A DNA stretch of 64,000 bases from Myxococcales bacterium (GCA_947473045.1 CANJCO010000019.1:16241-80240), one strand, 5' to 3'; positions 26,301-35,283 are shown, counted from the stretch's first letter. Program-made: numbers and translations. The notes: generated from the sequence alone by a model not told the origin.

Positions 26301-27341
26301 ATGCTTCCGTACGAGATCCGCGGCGCGACCCCCTACGACGAGGAGCAGCTGCACGCGGTCGCGCATCACCTCAATACGGTGAACCTGCCCGACGATCGCG
26401 AAGAGATTCGCGCGATTCTAGACCACGCGCACAAGAGCTTCACGGGGCACATCAAGGACCCCAAGCGGCGCGACTACGTCTTTGTGCTGGTCGATACTGC
26501 GCGCGACAAAATCATCGGCACCTCGATGATCATCGCGCAGCTCGGTCGCCGTGACGCGCCCTACATCTATCTCGACGTGATCGACGAGGAGCGGTACTCG
26601 GCCACGCTCGACCGGCACTTCAAGCACACCACGCTCTCGATCGGCTATTCGTACAACGGCCCGACCGAGATAGGCGGCCTCATCCTGCTCCCCGAGTACC
26701 GCAAGGTGCCCGAGCGCCTCGGTCTGATCATCTCTTATGTGCGCTTTCTCTACATCAAGATGCACCGAGAGATGTTCCGCGATGAGGTGCTCGCCGAGCT
26801 GCTTCCGCCGCTCGAGTCCGACGGCACCTCACATCTGTGGGACGCCCTCGGTCGGCAGTTCACCGACATGACCTATGCCGAGGCCGACCGCCTCTCGAAG
26901 AAGAACAAGGAGTTCATCCGCGCGCTCTTCCCCGAGGGCACCATCTACGCGTCGCTGCTGACCCGGCAAGCGCAGGACGTCATCGGCAAGGTCGGCGCGC
27001 AGACCAAGGGCGTCGAGCGCATGCTCCGGCGGATCGGCTTTCGTTACGCTGAGCGCGTCGACCCCTTCGATGGAGGTCCGCACTTCACCGCGCCGACGGA
27101 CGAAGTGGCGCTCGTGCAGCGCACGCACCGGGCAACCGTGGCCGAGGTGGTCGCATCCCACAAACACGCGCGCAGTCGGTCGCTCGTCGCAGTGCATCTC
27201 AGCGAGCCTCCCTACTTTCGGTGCGTGCTCGCCCATTGGTTCGACGGCGCCGACGGCAGCTCGGGCGCGCTGGGCGAAGAAGCGGCGAGGCACCTGGACG
27301 TCAAGGTGGGAGACGAAGTGTGGGTCCTGGGTATCGACTAG
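26301..27341 (+). CDS. astA: Arginine N-succinyltransferase
   Basis: The 346-residue protein is of normal length and matches AstA throughout, including GTSMIIAQLGRRDAPYIYLDV, the HTTLSIGYSYNGPTEIGGLILLPEYR core, LLPPLESDGTSHLWDALGRQFTDMTYAEADRLSKKNKEFI and PEGTIYASLL. The enzyme transfers succinate from succinyl-CoA to arginine, the first step of the AST catabolic pathway, in the cytoplasm. The other ast genes (astB, C, D, E) are absent here. The next gene is a hydrolase rather than the succinylarginine dihydrolase. An AT-rich ~100-bp stretch before 26270 probably holds the promoter. Confidence 0.92.
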   Translation: MLPYEIRGATPYDEEQLHAVAHHLNTVNLPDDREEIRAILDHAHKSFTGHIKDPKRRDYVFVLVDTARDKIIGTSMIIAQLGRRDAPYIYLDVIDEERYSATLDRHFKHTTLSIGYSYNGPTEIGGLILLPEYRKVPERLGLIISYVRFLYIKMHREMFRDEVLAELLPPLESDGTSHLWDALGRQFTDMTYAEADRLSKKNKEFIRALFPEGTIYASLLTRQAQDVIGKVGAQTKGVERMLRRIGFRYAERVDPFDGGPHFTAPTDEVALVQRTHRATVAEVVASHKHARSRSLVAVHLSEPPYFRCVLAHWFDGADGSSGALGEEAARHLDVKVGDEVWVLGID

Positions 27342-27385
27342 GGGGACCTGTCCGCGTTCGTTCCCCGCGCGCGCTGGGCGAGAGC

Positions 27386-28234
27386 GTGGATATCGAAGCA
27401 GGCGACGGCGTGGTGCTGCGCGCGATCATGCGAGAGCCGAAGGGAAAGCTCGTGGGCACAGCGGTGCTCGCGCATGCGATGTTCGCGCGCCGCAGCGAGT
27501 TCGACCGGGCGGGGTTCGCGGAGGCCTTTTCGTCGCGCGGCTGGCGCACGATCGCCTTCGATTTTCGCGGGCATGGCGACAGCGACGGAAAGGATGCACA
27601 GTACACCTATGACGATCTGGCCCTGCGCGATCTGCCCGCTGTCGTCGCCGCCGCGCGGGCGCGATCGCGCAAGCGGCCTGTGGTCGTCGTCGGGCATTCG
27701 CTCGGCGGTCACGTCGCTCTGGCCTCGCAGGGCGCGGGCGCGTCGCGCGCCGACGCGATCGTGGGCATCGGCTCGAATCTCTGGCTACCGCAGCTCGAGC
27801 CCTCGGTCGCGGCGCGGCTGACCAAGCGCGCGATGATGCTGTCGGCCGAGCGGATCACCGAGCGTGTTGGGAGGTATCCTGCGCGCGCGTTGCGGGGCGG
27901 AAGCGACGACGCCTGCGCGAGCTACATGTTCGATCTGGTCCGCTTCACGCTCACCGACGCATGGCGATCGCGCGACGGATCCATCGATTACCTGCAAGCG
28001 CTGGCGCGCATCGATGTGCCCGTCTACGCGATCGGCAGCGAGGGCGATCGCATCCTCGCGCGTCCCGCTTGCGTTCGCGCGATGCACGCCCGCGTTCCGG
28101 GGGCGCAGGTCGACATGATCACGCGCGCCGACGACGGCAGCGCGCCGCCCGGTCACATGGAGCTGGTGACGACCACCGCCGCCCAGAGCAGCTGGCTGCG
28201 CGCCGAGGCCTTCTTGCGACAGCGCCTCGGCTAG
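27386..28234 (+). CDS. Alpha/beta hydrolase
   Basis: The protein has 282 residues from GTG 27386, 44 bp after astA. It has the alpha/beta-hydrolase features FDFRGHGDSDG (oxyanion/His-Gly region), nucleophile elbow GHSLGGH, a candidate acid in IGSEGDRIL and a candidate His in PPGHMEL. There is no signal peptide, so it is cytoplasmic. The YheT- or esterase-like organisation does not define the substrate. Co-transcription with astA is likely from the spacing, but a role in arginine degradation is only a guess. The TAG stop is directly followed by CAGGGTGT, and the convergent FG-GAP gene ends 7 bp away. Confidence 0.82.
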   Translation: MDIEAGDGVVLRAIMREPKGKLVGTAVLAHAMFARRSEFDRAGFAEAFSSRGWRTIAFDFRGHGDSDGKDAQYTYDDLALRDLPAVVAAARARSRKRPVVVVGHSLGGHVALASQGAGASRADAIVGIGSNLWLPQLEPSVAARLTKRAMMLSAERITERVGRYPARALRGGSDDACASYMFDLVRFTLTDAWRSRDGSIDYLQALARIDVPVYAIGSEGDRILARPACVRAMHARVPGAQVDMITRADDGSAPPGHMELVTTTAAQSSWLRAEAFLRQRLG

Positions 28235-28241
28235 CAGGGTG

Positions 28242-31200
28242 TCACCTGCGACGCCGGCGTGAGACCATGAGCGCCGCGGCGAGCGCCGCGCCGGAGAGCC
28301 CGATCGCCGAAGTGCTTCCGCTGCCGGTGACTTCGCAGCCGCAGCCGCCGGAGTCGCTCGGGGGAGGCGCACCGGGATCGCCGCCATCACCGGCGACGCC
28401 TGCGTCCGCCCCGGTGCTCCCGCCGTCGGGCGCGTCGGCGATGACCTTCACGCCGTTCGATGCCGCGTCGACGCTCGGTCCTTGCGGCGAGTTCGCGCGC
28501 ACGGCGAACGTGTAATGGCTGCCTGTCACGAGCGGCAAGCCCTTGATCGACGCGCTGGTTTGCGTGCCCACGTCCGTCCACGCGGGCGACGAGAGCACCT
28601 TGCCGTTGTCGTCGACGATGGCCACCGAATAGCTCGTGGCCCCGGTTACCGCCTTCCACGCTCCCGAGAGGGTGTCGGCCGCGACGATCGTGTCGACGTC
28701 GGCGGTCGTCAGGCCGCGGGCCGGATCGGTGTCGATCACAGCGGTGGGCGAGTCGATGGCCTTGTTTTTGAGGTCGTAGAGGAACCCGTCGGCGGCCGTG
28801 ACCAGCACCTCGTCGCGTCCGTCGCCGTCGGTGTCGCCAAAGACGGCCTCGCCGGTGGCCACGTGCAAATCGACCGCGAAATCCAGAGAGGCGGCGCACG
28901 GATCGACGCCGTACACAAAACCGTCCTGGGAGCCGACGACTGCCGTTGGGTGGCCCTTACCTGTGAGGTTTTCGTGCACGGCGGCCGCCGTCAGCTGACC
29001 CTGGAACACGGCCGCCGCGGCGGTCTCGTCGGAATACAAGCCGCCGGTCGCGAGCACGATCGTCTTGGCGACCCCCAGCGACGGTCCCGACAGGCGCGTC
29101 ATCTTCAAGCGCGACGGGTGCTGCGACGATCCCTCCACGAGCACTTTGTCGGCCCCGCAAGTCGCGATCGCCCCATAGGGGTAAGGCCGATCGTCATCCT
29201 GGGATGCATACAACGCCGAAGCGAGATCATGGGAATACAGGCGCACCGGCGAATAGCCCGCTTGAAGCACCACTTCGCTGATCCCGTCGCCGGTCGTGTC
29301 GATCAAAATCGGCATAAAATAGGCGTCTCCGGTGCCTCCGGAGGCGATCTGTGAGCCGCTGGCGCCTGACAGCACGTAGGTGCTGGGGCCCTGCTGAACG
29401 ACATCGTCGAGCGCGTCACCATCCCACTTACCGACGGCCACGCCCGCGGGCTGCCGCCCCGCTCCGGGCGAGACGGGGGCGGCCTGCCAGAGCGTCGCGC
29501 CGTCTTTGCCCGAGATGGCGCGCGTGTTGAGAATGGTGTCGCTCGGATCGCCCCACTGGGCGACCAGATCGGGCACCGCGTCGCCGTCGAAATTGCCGGG
29601 CACGAGATCGCCCATCGTGGCGCTGACGAACGCGGCGTCCCAAACGGGCGTTCCGTCTCCATGAAGCACGCGAATGCCCGGTCCGCTGCCGGTCGTGTGG
29701 CAAGCGATGCCGGGATCGGGGCCGTCGAGGCCGCTCGCGATCGTCGGGGCGGAGGCGCCAGGCACCGACCACGCCGCCGACGGAGGCGACACGAGGCTGG
29801 CCTCTTTTGGGTTGAAGCGCAGGAGCGCGCCGCGGCTGTCATTGACGAATATGGAGTCCGGGGCGCCGCTCTTCATGGGAAACGTGCGCGGAGCGTCGGT
29901 GAGCTCGCGCCAATTTCCGGCCGCATAATATCCGCCCACGCGGATGACGAGCGGCGCGGGGAACTCGCCGCAGCACTGAGCGACGGCGAGCTGGCCGTCG
30001 AGCAGCTCGAGGTAACCGTCGCTGCGCGCGAGCGCGACTGCGGGATCTCCCGGGTGGCTGGCGGCGAGGGCCCACGCCTGCTGCACTTCGACGCCCGCGG
30101 GGAGCGAGCGCGTTCCCAGCTCTTTCGGCACGCCGCCGCCCGCCGAGATGGCGATCAGCGAGCCCTTGCCCGACGCCGGCCGCGCGATCAGGTCGGCGAG
30201 CCCGTCGTGATCGAGATCGGCGGTCACGAGCCCGGCGTTCGCGCCGTAGCGGGCGCGACGGTCGAGTCGCGTGAAGGTGAGCGGCTTGCGATCGGCCACC
30301 TGCCAGCTGTCGACGAGCGTGGGGCTCGGAAGGCGGTTGAACGTGAAGGCGTGCAGCTTCGTTGCGTCGGTGGTGAAGAGCGTTTGCCGGCCCTTGGTGG
30401 TGGTCTCGGCGGTGCCCATCATGAATTGGGAGGTCACAGGTGCCACCAGCTCGGCTCCGGTGAGGGCGTCGAAGATGTGCGTGACCCAGCCGCCCGGGCC
30501 TCCGTCGGTGGTCGAGACGACGAACTCCTGCTTGCCGTCGCCATCGAGGTCTACGACGGGATCGACCCATCGCAAGTTGCCCCCCGAAGGCGGCGCGAGC
30601 AAGCTCGTCCACAGCACGTCGAGCGCCTTGGTGCCGGGGTTGAAACGCAGGGCCGTCGCGCGCCTGTTGCCGGCGACGGACTCGCTCAGCACGCACATGA
30701 GCTCCTCGCCCGGCGCTCCGTCGAGGTCCTGGGCCTTGCACACATAGGCGCTCGTCCAGCTCGTGAGCGCGGGCGAAGCGCCAAGCTTTGCGCCCGTCTT
30801 GCCGTCGAACAGCTCGAAGTGATCGAACGCTCCGAGCAGCAGCTCCTGGCGCCCGTCTCCGTCCACATCGACGAGCGACTGGCTGTTGCCACCGCCGCAG
30901 GACGCAAAGCCTGTAGTATACAGTAACTTCGCCGCGCTGAAGCCGCCGCCGAACGAATACACGAAGCCCGACTTGCCGCTGTTGACGCCGCAGCAGCCGC
31001 ACTCCTGAATCGACACGTCGGCCTTTCCGTCGCCGTCGAGGTCGCCCACGCGGATGCCGCCGAGCGTACCCATCTCGCCGTCTGGCTCGGTCCACTCGAT
31101 CTCGCCCGTCGTCGACTTCACGATCACGAGGTGGTTGCTGTTGTTCGTGACGAGGTCCTGCACGCCGTCGCCGTCGAAGTCGGCGATCGCGGCGATGGCG

Positions 31201-31526
31201 CCGACGCCGCGCGGCTTGGTTTGCCACAGGCCCTGATCGGTCTGCTTTTTGGCCACGAGGCGGCCGCCGGCTGCGTAGATGAGATCGCCATATCCGTCGC
31301 CGTCGGCGTCGAACGAAGCGAACTGGCCGTCGCGCAGCGAGCCCCCGAGATACGTTCTCCAGTAGGTCACCGGCGCGACGAGATCGCTCTTGCCGGTGGC
31401 GGCTGCCGTGCGTGCGGCGTCGTGGCGGGCCATCGGCCAGCTCGCGAGCGAGGGGCGCGGCGCGGACAGTACGGCGGCGGTGACGAGCGCGAGGGCGCCG
31501 GCGAAGGCGCGAGGGTGGCGAAACAT
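28242..31526 (-). CDS. FG-GAP/VCBS repeat surface protein with MYXO-CTERM-like tail
   Basis: The 1094-residue protein has a signal peptide (residues ~1-28). Many FG-GAP/VCBS-type calcium-binding strands of the form DxDGDGxxD follow (FDADGDGYGDLIYAAG, ADFDGDGVQDLV, GDLDGDGKADV, VDVDGDGRQELLLG, ...). These predict integrin-alpha-like propellers. Residues ~960-1040 look like a fibronectin type III domain (SGAWKAVTGATSYSVAIVD...). The end has GCGCEV, a hydrophobic helix and SRRRRR, the layout of the MYXO-CTERM sorting signal that anchors proteins at the myxobacterial surface, though its motif is degenerate. It is probably a cell-surface adhesin or structural protein. Confidence 0.88.
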   Translation of the reverse strand: MFRHPRAFAGALALVTAAVLSAPRPSLASWPMARHDAARTAAATGKSDLVAPVTYWRTYLGGSLRDGQFASFDADGDGYGDLIYAAGGRLVAKKQTDQGLWQTKPRGVGAIAAIADFDGDGVQDLVTNNSNHLVIVKSTTGEIEWTEPDGEMGTLGGIRVGDLDGDGKADVSIQECGCCGVNSGKSGFVYSFGGGFSAAKLLYTTGFASCGGGNSQSLVDVDGDGRQELLLGAFDHFELFDGKTGAKLGASPALTSWTSAYVCKAQDLDGAPGEELMCVLSESVAGNRRATALRFNPGTKALDVLWTSLLAPPSGGNLRWVDPVVDLDGDGKQEFVVSTTDGGPGGWVTHIFDALTGAELVAPVTSQFMMGTAETTTKGRQTLFTTDATKLHAFTFNRLPSPTLVDSWQVADRKPLTFTRLDRRARYGANAGLVTADLDHDGLADLIARPASGKGSLIAISAGGGVPKELGTRSLPAGVEVQQAWALAASHPGDPAVALARSDGYLELLDGQLAVAQCCGEFPAPLVIRVGGYYAAGNWRELTDAPRTFPMKSGAPDSIFVNDSRGALLRFNPKEASLVSPPSAAWSVPGASAPTIASGLDGPDPGIACHTTGSGPGIRVLHGDGTPVWDAAFVSATMGDLVPGNFDGDAVPDLVAQWGDPSDTILNTRAISGKDGATLWQAAPVSPGAGRQPAGVAVGKWDGDALDDVVQQGPSTYVLSGASGSQIASGGTGDAYFMPILIDTTGDGISEVVLQAGYSPVRLYSHDLASALYASQDDDRPYPYGAIATCGADKVLVEGSSQHPSRLKMTRLSGPSLGVAKTIVLATGGLYSDETAAAAVFQGQLTAAAVHENLTGKGHPTAVVGSQDGFVYGVDPCAASLDFAVDLHVATGEAVFGDTDGDGRDEVLVTAADGFLYDLKNKAIDSPTAVIDTDPARGLTTADVDTIVAADTLSGAWKAVTGATSYSVAIVDDNGKVLSSPAWTDVGTQTSASIKGLPLVTGSHYTFAVRANSPQGPSVDAASNGVKVIADAPDGGSTGADAGVAGDGGDPGAPPPSDSGGCGCEVTGSGSTSAIGLSGAALAAALMVSRRRRR

Positions 31527-31585
31527 GGAGCCGATGTTCGCACGCGATCCGGGCGACCACCAGACGTGTCGCCGCGGGCCGGTCG

Positions 31586-33004
31586 TCAGCAGCTCCGGTG
31601 ACCGCTCGCCGGGAATATCTTGCCGGGGTTGAGCAGGCCTTTCGGGTCGAACGCGACCTTAACCCGCTTCTGAAGTTCGATAAGCGCGCTGCTCTGCTCG
31701 ATTGCCAAATAGGGGGCCTTCGCGAGTCCGATCCCGTGCTCGCCGCTCAGGGTGCCGCCGAGCTCGATGGTCGCGTGCATGAGCGCCTCGATCGCCATCG
31801 ATACCGCGGCGGCCTCTTCGTCTTCGTTCCACAGAAAGTTCACGTGCAGGTTGCCGTCGCCGGCGTGACCGTAGGTGAGGTGACGAACCGCAAAGCGCTC
31901 GCCGATCGCTTCGACGCGCCGGAGCAGCGTCGGGATTTCGGTGCGCGGCACCACCACGTCCTCGCTGAGCTTGTGCTTTGTCAGCTTGCGCGTCGCATAG
32001 GAGAGCGCTTTCCGGGCCGACCAGAGCCGCGCGCGCTGCGCCTCGTCCTGCGCGACCACCACGTCGATCGCGTCGCGCGAGACGACCTCGCCGAGCCGCT
32101 CGCACGCGGCCATCGCATCGTCGCCGTCGACCTCGATGAGCAGCATCGCGCCGGCCCTCGCGTCGATTGCGTTGCCGGCGCTTCGGATGGCGTCGAGGGT
32201 CTGCGTGTCGAGCAGCTCGAGGCACCGGGGCACCAGACCCGCGGCGACCACGTTGGAGACGCTCGCTCCCGCCGCGTGGACGTCTGCGTAGAGCGCGAGC
32301 ATCGTCGCCACCTGGCGCGGCTTCGGCACGAGTCGCAGGGTGGCTTCGGTGAACACCCCCAGCGTGCCCTCGCTGCCGACCAGAAGCGCCGTGATGTCGT
32401 AGCCGGTGACGCCCTTCGCCGTGCGCTTGCCGCTGCGCACGATTTCGCCGCCCATCAGGCACGCCTCGACGCCGAGCACGTAGTCGCGCGTCACCCCGTA
32501 TTTGAAGGCGCGCGGACCGCCGGCGTTCTCGCCGAGGTTGCCGCCGATCATGCAGAGGTCTGCGCTGTTGGGGTCGGGCGGATAGAACAACCCGAGCGCC
32601 TCGACCTCGGCGTGCAGCGCAGCGAGAACGACCCCGGGCTCGACCACGGCGATGAGATTTTGGCGGTCGATCTCCTTGATTTGCGCGAGCGCGTGCGTGG
32701 CCAGCACGATGCCGCCGGCCACCGGGACCGCGCCACCGGTGCGCCCGGATCCGCCCGCGCGTGGGGTCACCGGAATGCCGTAGCGCGCGGCGATTTCGAG
32801 CGTTTTTGCGACGTCTTCGCGGCTCGTCGCGATCACGACGGCGTCCGGGGTGGTTCCAAGGGCGGCGCTGTCGTCGCGCGCATACGGCGCGCAGCCCGCG
32901 TCCGCCGTGATGACCTTCGACGGCCCCAGCGCACGGTCGAGCGCTGACTTCGCCGCGTCGACGTGCGCCGCGGGCGCGCGCGGAAGTGTGGGGATGACGA
33001 TCAC
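31586..33004 (-). CDS. FAD-linked oxidase, GlcD/D-lactate dehydrogenase type
   Basis: The 472-residue flavoprotein has an N-terminal FAD-binding domain (PRAGGSGRTGGAVPVAGGIVL; PNSADLCMIGGNLGENAGG; GSEGTLGVFTEATLRL). Its C-terminal cap carries EDVVVPR, YGHAGDGNLHVNF and LSGEHGIGLAK, typical of glycolate oxidase GlcD and D-lactate or 2-hydroxyglutarate dehydrogenases. The enzyme oxidises a 2-hydroxyacid to a 2-oxoacid; which one is not decidable, because glcE and glcF are not adjacent. The start is GTG 33004, 19 bp after the PglZ gene's stop, so co-transcription with that gene is likely. Confidence 0.9.
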   Translation of the reverse strand: MIVIPTLPRAPAAHVDAAKSALDRALGPSKVITADAGCAPYARDDSAALGTTPDAVVIATSREDVAKTLEIAARYGIPVTPRAGGSGRTGGAVPVAGGIVLATHALAQIKEIDRQNLIAVVEPGVVLAALHAEVEALGLFYPPDPNSADLCMIGGNLGENAGGPRAFKYGVTRDYVLGVEACLMGGEIVRSGKRTAKGVTGYDITALLVGSEGTLGVFTEATLRLVPKPRQVATMLALYADVHAAGASVSNVVAAGLVPRCLELLDTQTLDAIRSAGNAIDARAGAMLLIEVDGDDAMAACERLGEVVSRDAIDVVVAQDEAQRARLWSARKALSYATRKLTKHKLSEDVVVPRTEIPTLLRRVEAIGERFAVRHLTYGHAGDGNLHVNFLWNEDEEAAAVSMAIEALMHATIELGGTLSGEHGIGLAKAPYLAIEQSSALIELQKRVKVAFDPKGLLNPGKIFPASGHRSC

Positions 33005-33023
33005 GTCAGCAGTATAGGGCCAG

Positions 33024-34556
33024 TCAGTGCGGCTCGCCGGTCAGCCACGCGAACGCCGGCACAATCACCTCTTCGGGGGCAGCGCCGCCGTGGTGGGCGG
33101 CTCCGGCTGCGTCGAGCACAAAACCGTGATCGCCGAACACGTACACGAGGGTGCGCGCGGGCAGCGTTTTGACCTGCCTCGCGATCGCCTCGGCCGCGGC
33201 CTTCGCGAGCTCGGGGATGAGCTCGAGCGCGTGCCCGCTCGCCTTGGCGAGGCCAGCCTCGATGACGTCGAGCTTGTAGACGTCGCGGCTGCCGACCTTT
33301 ACGCGGCGAATGACCTCGGCGGTGCGCGCCCGAAGTGGATCGGCCTCGCGCTCGGCGTCGAACGGCTGCCGAAGCGCCTCGACGCCGCGCGTGAGCGCCT
33401 CGAGCTGCCTTCCGGTGACGCTCGGAAGCGCCGCGAACAGCGCCGCGTCGCTCGCCAGCGAAGCCCGGCCGGCGAGCTCGCGCGTCAGGTGCTCTTTCAC
33501 CAGCGTGCCGACGTCCCAGCGCATGGCGTCGACCAGGATCAGGTGCGCGGCGCGGGCATCGTGGGTGCGCGTGAGGCGCTTGGCGAGCTCGTGCGCGTCG
33601 AACACCATTTTCGGACGCTTGCCCGTGAGCGCGAACGTCGGGCACGCCTCTGCGTAGGCGCGCGAAAACGTGCGGTGAAACTCGCTCTGCGCGGCGATCG
33701 CGGCCTGGTCTGCGAGGCCGCGCGCGATGGCGTTGGTGAGCGGCATGTAGCTCTCAGCGAACAGGCGCTCGAACGTGGCGAGGGGCTGGGGTCCGCGCGC
33801 TGCCTCCAGCGCGGCGATCCACGGCCTGAATTCGGCCTCCGCGATGACCGCGCGGGCTGGCGCCGGGGGCGGCGCGGGGGGCGCGGGCGCTGCGGGAGCG
33901 ACGCGCGCGCCTGAGCGCATGCGCGACGCGAGATCATGGACGGGCTGGGCGCGCCTCGTCGGGGCGGCCGCCGGAAGCGGGGCGACCGCTGCGATGGCCT
34001 CGGCAGGGGCCGCCGCGTTCGTGACCACGGGCGTCTCCGTCACGGGCGCCGCCCCGGGCAACTCGCGCGGAGCGGTGTCGGCCACGCGCGCCGGAGCCGC
34101 GACGAGGGCGACCGGCGGCGAGGAGCGAAGCCGCGGCTCGGTGAGGCCGATCAGCTCGACCAGAGGCACTGGCGCAGCGAACGCGACCAGACGTACGGCG
34201 TTTTCGGGGAGCAGCAGCGTGACGGGCCGCTCGCGGCTCGCAAACGCGTAAAATCGCAGGGCGCGCGCGTCGACGGCATCGAGGCCGCCCACCGGCTCGG
34301 CGAGGCGCTCGAGACCCGTCAGCGAAAGGCACAGGGCGCGGTGCCCGAGCTTGCGCGCGCGAAAGAGCTGATCGCTCAGCAGCGCGCTCGGTCCGTCGTC
34401 GGCGCCCATCCCCGGAGAGCTCGCGCCCCGCGCAGAGAGCTCGGTCTCGATGCGCGCCTCGATCTTTTCGCCAAGCTTGCCGCGCGCGCCGCGGTCGCAA
34501 GCGACTTGCACGACCATCGCGCCCTGCTCGGCGAGCGCGGCCAAATCGAGCTTCAT
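33024..34556 (-). CDS. PglZ-domain protein, no BREX context
   Basis: The protein has 510 residues from ATG 34556; in-frame ATGs at 34592 and 34637 and a start at 34673 are alternatives. Residues ~1-150 form an alpha/beta region of unknown type, and ~150-255 are Pro/Ala-rich linker. The C-terminal ~250 residues are PglZ-like. AHLILVDAMRWDVG holds the metal/nucleophile strand, LVYVFGDHGF the second metal motif, and HHGGAAPEEVIVP the closing motif of this alkaline-phosphatase-superfamily domain. PglZ is known from BREX and Pgl phage defence and from PorX-type regulators. No pglX, brxC, brxL or other defence gene adjoins it, and no response-regulator domain is present. Confidence 0.78.
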   Translation of the reverse strand: MKLDLAALAEQGAMVVQVACDRGARGKLGEKIEARIETELSARGASSPGMGADDGPSALLSDQLFRARKLGHRALCLSLTGLERLAEPVGGLDAVDARALRFYAFASRERPVTLLLPENAVRLVAFAAPVPLVELIGLTEPRLRSSPPVALVAAPARVADTAPRELPGAAPVTETPVVTNAAAPAEAIAAVAPLPAAAPTRRAQPVHDLASRMRSGARVAPAAPAPPAPPPAPARAVIAEAEFRPWIAALEAARGPQPLATFERLFAESYMPLTNAIARGLADQAAIAAQSEFHRTFSRAYAEACPTFALTGKRPKMVFDAHELAKRLTRTHDARAAHLILVDAMRWDVGTLVKEHLTRELAGRASLASDAALFAALPSVTGRQLEALTRGVEALRQPFDAEREADPLRARTAEVIRRVKVGSRDVYKLDVIEAGLAKASGHALELIPELAKAAAEAIARQVKTLPARTLVYVFGDHGFVLDAAGAAHHGGAAPEEVIVPAFAWLTGEPH

Positions 34557-34709
34557 CGCATCTTCGCACACGAGGCGCGTCTCGCCCATGAGCGACGCGC
34601 GGGGCGCAGAAACATGCGAGGTCGAGAGCGATTGCATGCGGCGATGTGTGCACCGAGCAGGCGAAAAGGCCAAGTTTCGGGCCTCGCGCGCGCGGTCGCG
34701 GCTCGCTCG

Positions 34710-34737
34710 TTGACAACGCCGCAGAGCGCCCTACGCT
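34710..34737 (+). promoter_or_regulatory. Sigma-70-type promoter of the non-coding RNA
   Basis: A perfect -35 hexamer TTGACA (34710-34715) is followed after 16 bp by TACGCT (34732-34737), a good -10 (matches TAnnnT). The predicted start, about 7 nt downstream at 34744, coincides with the first base of the closing stem of the RNA. This is the clearest housekeeping promoter in the window. Confidence 0.8.
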
Positions 34738-34743
34738 GGTGGG

Positions 34744-34948
34744 GTTCCCTCTGCCTGGCTCGTGATTGCGCAGACTTATGGATCCCTTACGTTTGTGAAC
34801 CAGGGGCGCGACCCATCGCTCGGTGTGCACGCCGGGCAGCACTGCAAAGCGCTGATAACTCGGAAGCCTTAAGAGCGATCCAGCGCCCCACCTAGCCACA
34901 CTGGCTAGGGGTTCATCAAGTCTGCACACGGCCGCGGCGGTACGGAAC
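34744..34948 (+). ncRNA. ssrS: 6S-like regulatory RNA
   Basis: No protein is encoded, but the stretch has its own promoter and terminator and folds end to end. The 5' GTTCC pairs with the 3' GGAAC, and GCAGACTT pairs with AAGTCTGC further in. A central asymmetric bubble carries a small hairpin on the 3' side (CTAGCCA-CAC-TGGCTAG). A terminal arm uses GGGGCGC/GCGCCCC and ATCGCTC/GAGCGAT. The ~205-nt length, long irregular hairpin, central bubble and 3'-side mini-hairpin are the architecture of 6S RNA, which binds sigma-70 RNA polymerase by mimicking open promoter DNA. Assignment rests on fold, not on a family-model score. Confidence 0.72.
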
Positions 34949-34961
34949 ACTAATCTCCCCA

Positions 34962-34992
34962 AAAGCCCGCTCGGCGATCCCGGGCGGGCTTT
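34962..34992 (+). terminator. Rho-independent terminator after the 6S-like RNA
   Basis: AAGCCCGCTCGG and the matching CCCGGGCGGGCTT arm form a GC-rich hairpin with a short loop, about 14 nt beyond the closing stem of the RNA. The T tract is short, as usual in very GC-rich genomes. Confidence 0.75.
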
Positions 34993-35060
34993 GGCTCATG
35001 GGCGTGCGGCCGATTGCCAGCTGCACTCCGTTCGAAAAACCTGATAGGAGTGCGCCCGTC

Positions 35061-35261
35061 ATGGCCAACACCGAAGCGAAGCCGCTAAGCCCCGCAGAAC
35101 GTCAAGACGCCGCGTGGTCGCCCACACGGCTCGTTGGCGTCGGTATCCTCACGCTCATCGTGGCGCTGTCGGTCATCATCTTCCTGGGCTCACGCCTCGG
35201 CGGCTGCATGTACCTCGACGGCTCACACGGGCCGAACGACTACAATCACGGCGCCAAGTGA
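35061..35261 (+). CDS. Small single-pass membrane protein
   Basis: The protein has 66 residues from ATG 35061, with AGGAG ~11 nt upstream. A polar N-terminus (MANTEAKPLSPAERQDAAWSP) precedes one membrane helix (LVGVGILTLIVALSVIIFLG, residues ~30-48) and a short tail (SRLGGCMYLDGSHGPNDYNHGAK) with one Cys. No family is recognised. It sits between the 6S-like RNA and a PD40 lipoprotein 22 bp downstream, and may be co-transcribed with the latter. Confidence 0.65.
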   Translation: MANTEAKPLSPAERQDAAWSPTRLVGVGILTLIVALSVIIFLGSRLGGCMYLDGSHGPNDYNHGAK

Positions 35262-35283
35262 ACGGCTGACGGCGGGCGCTGCC

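Noticed and set aside
33024..34556. BREX or Pgl phage-defence island
   Set aside because: Only a PglZ-like domain is present; no pglX methylase, brxC/brxL ATPase or other defence gene lies nearby.
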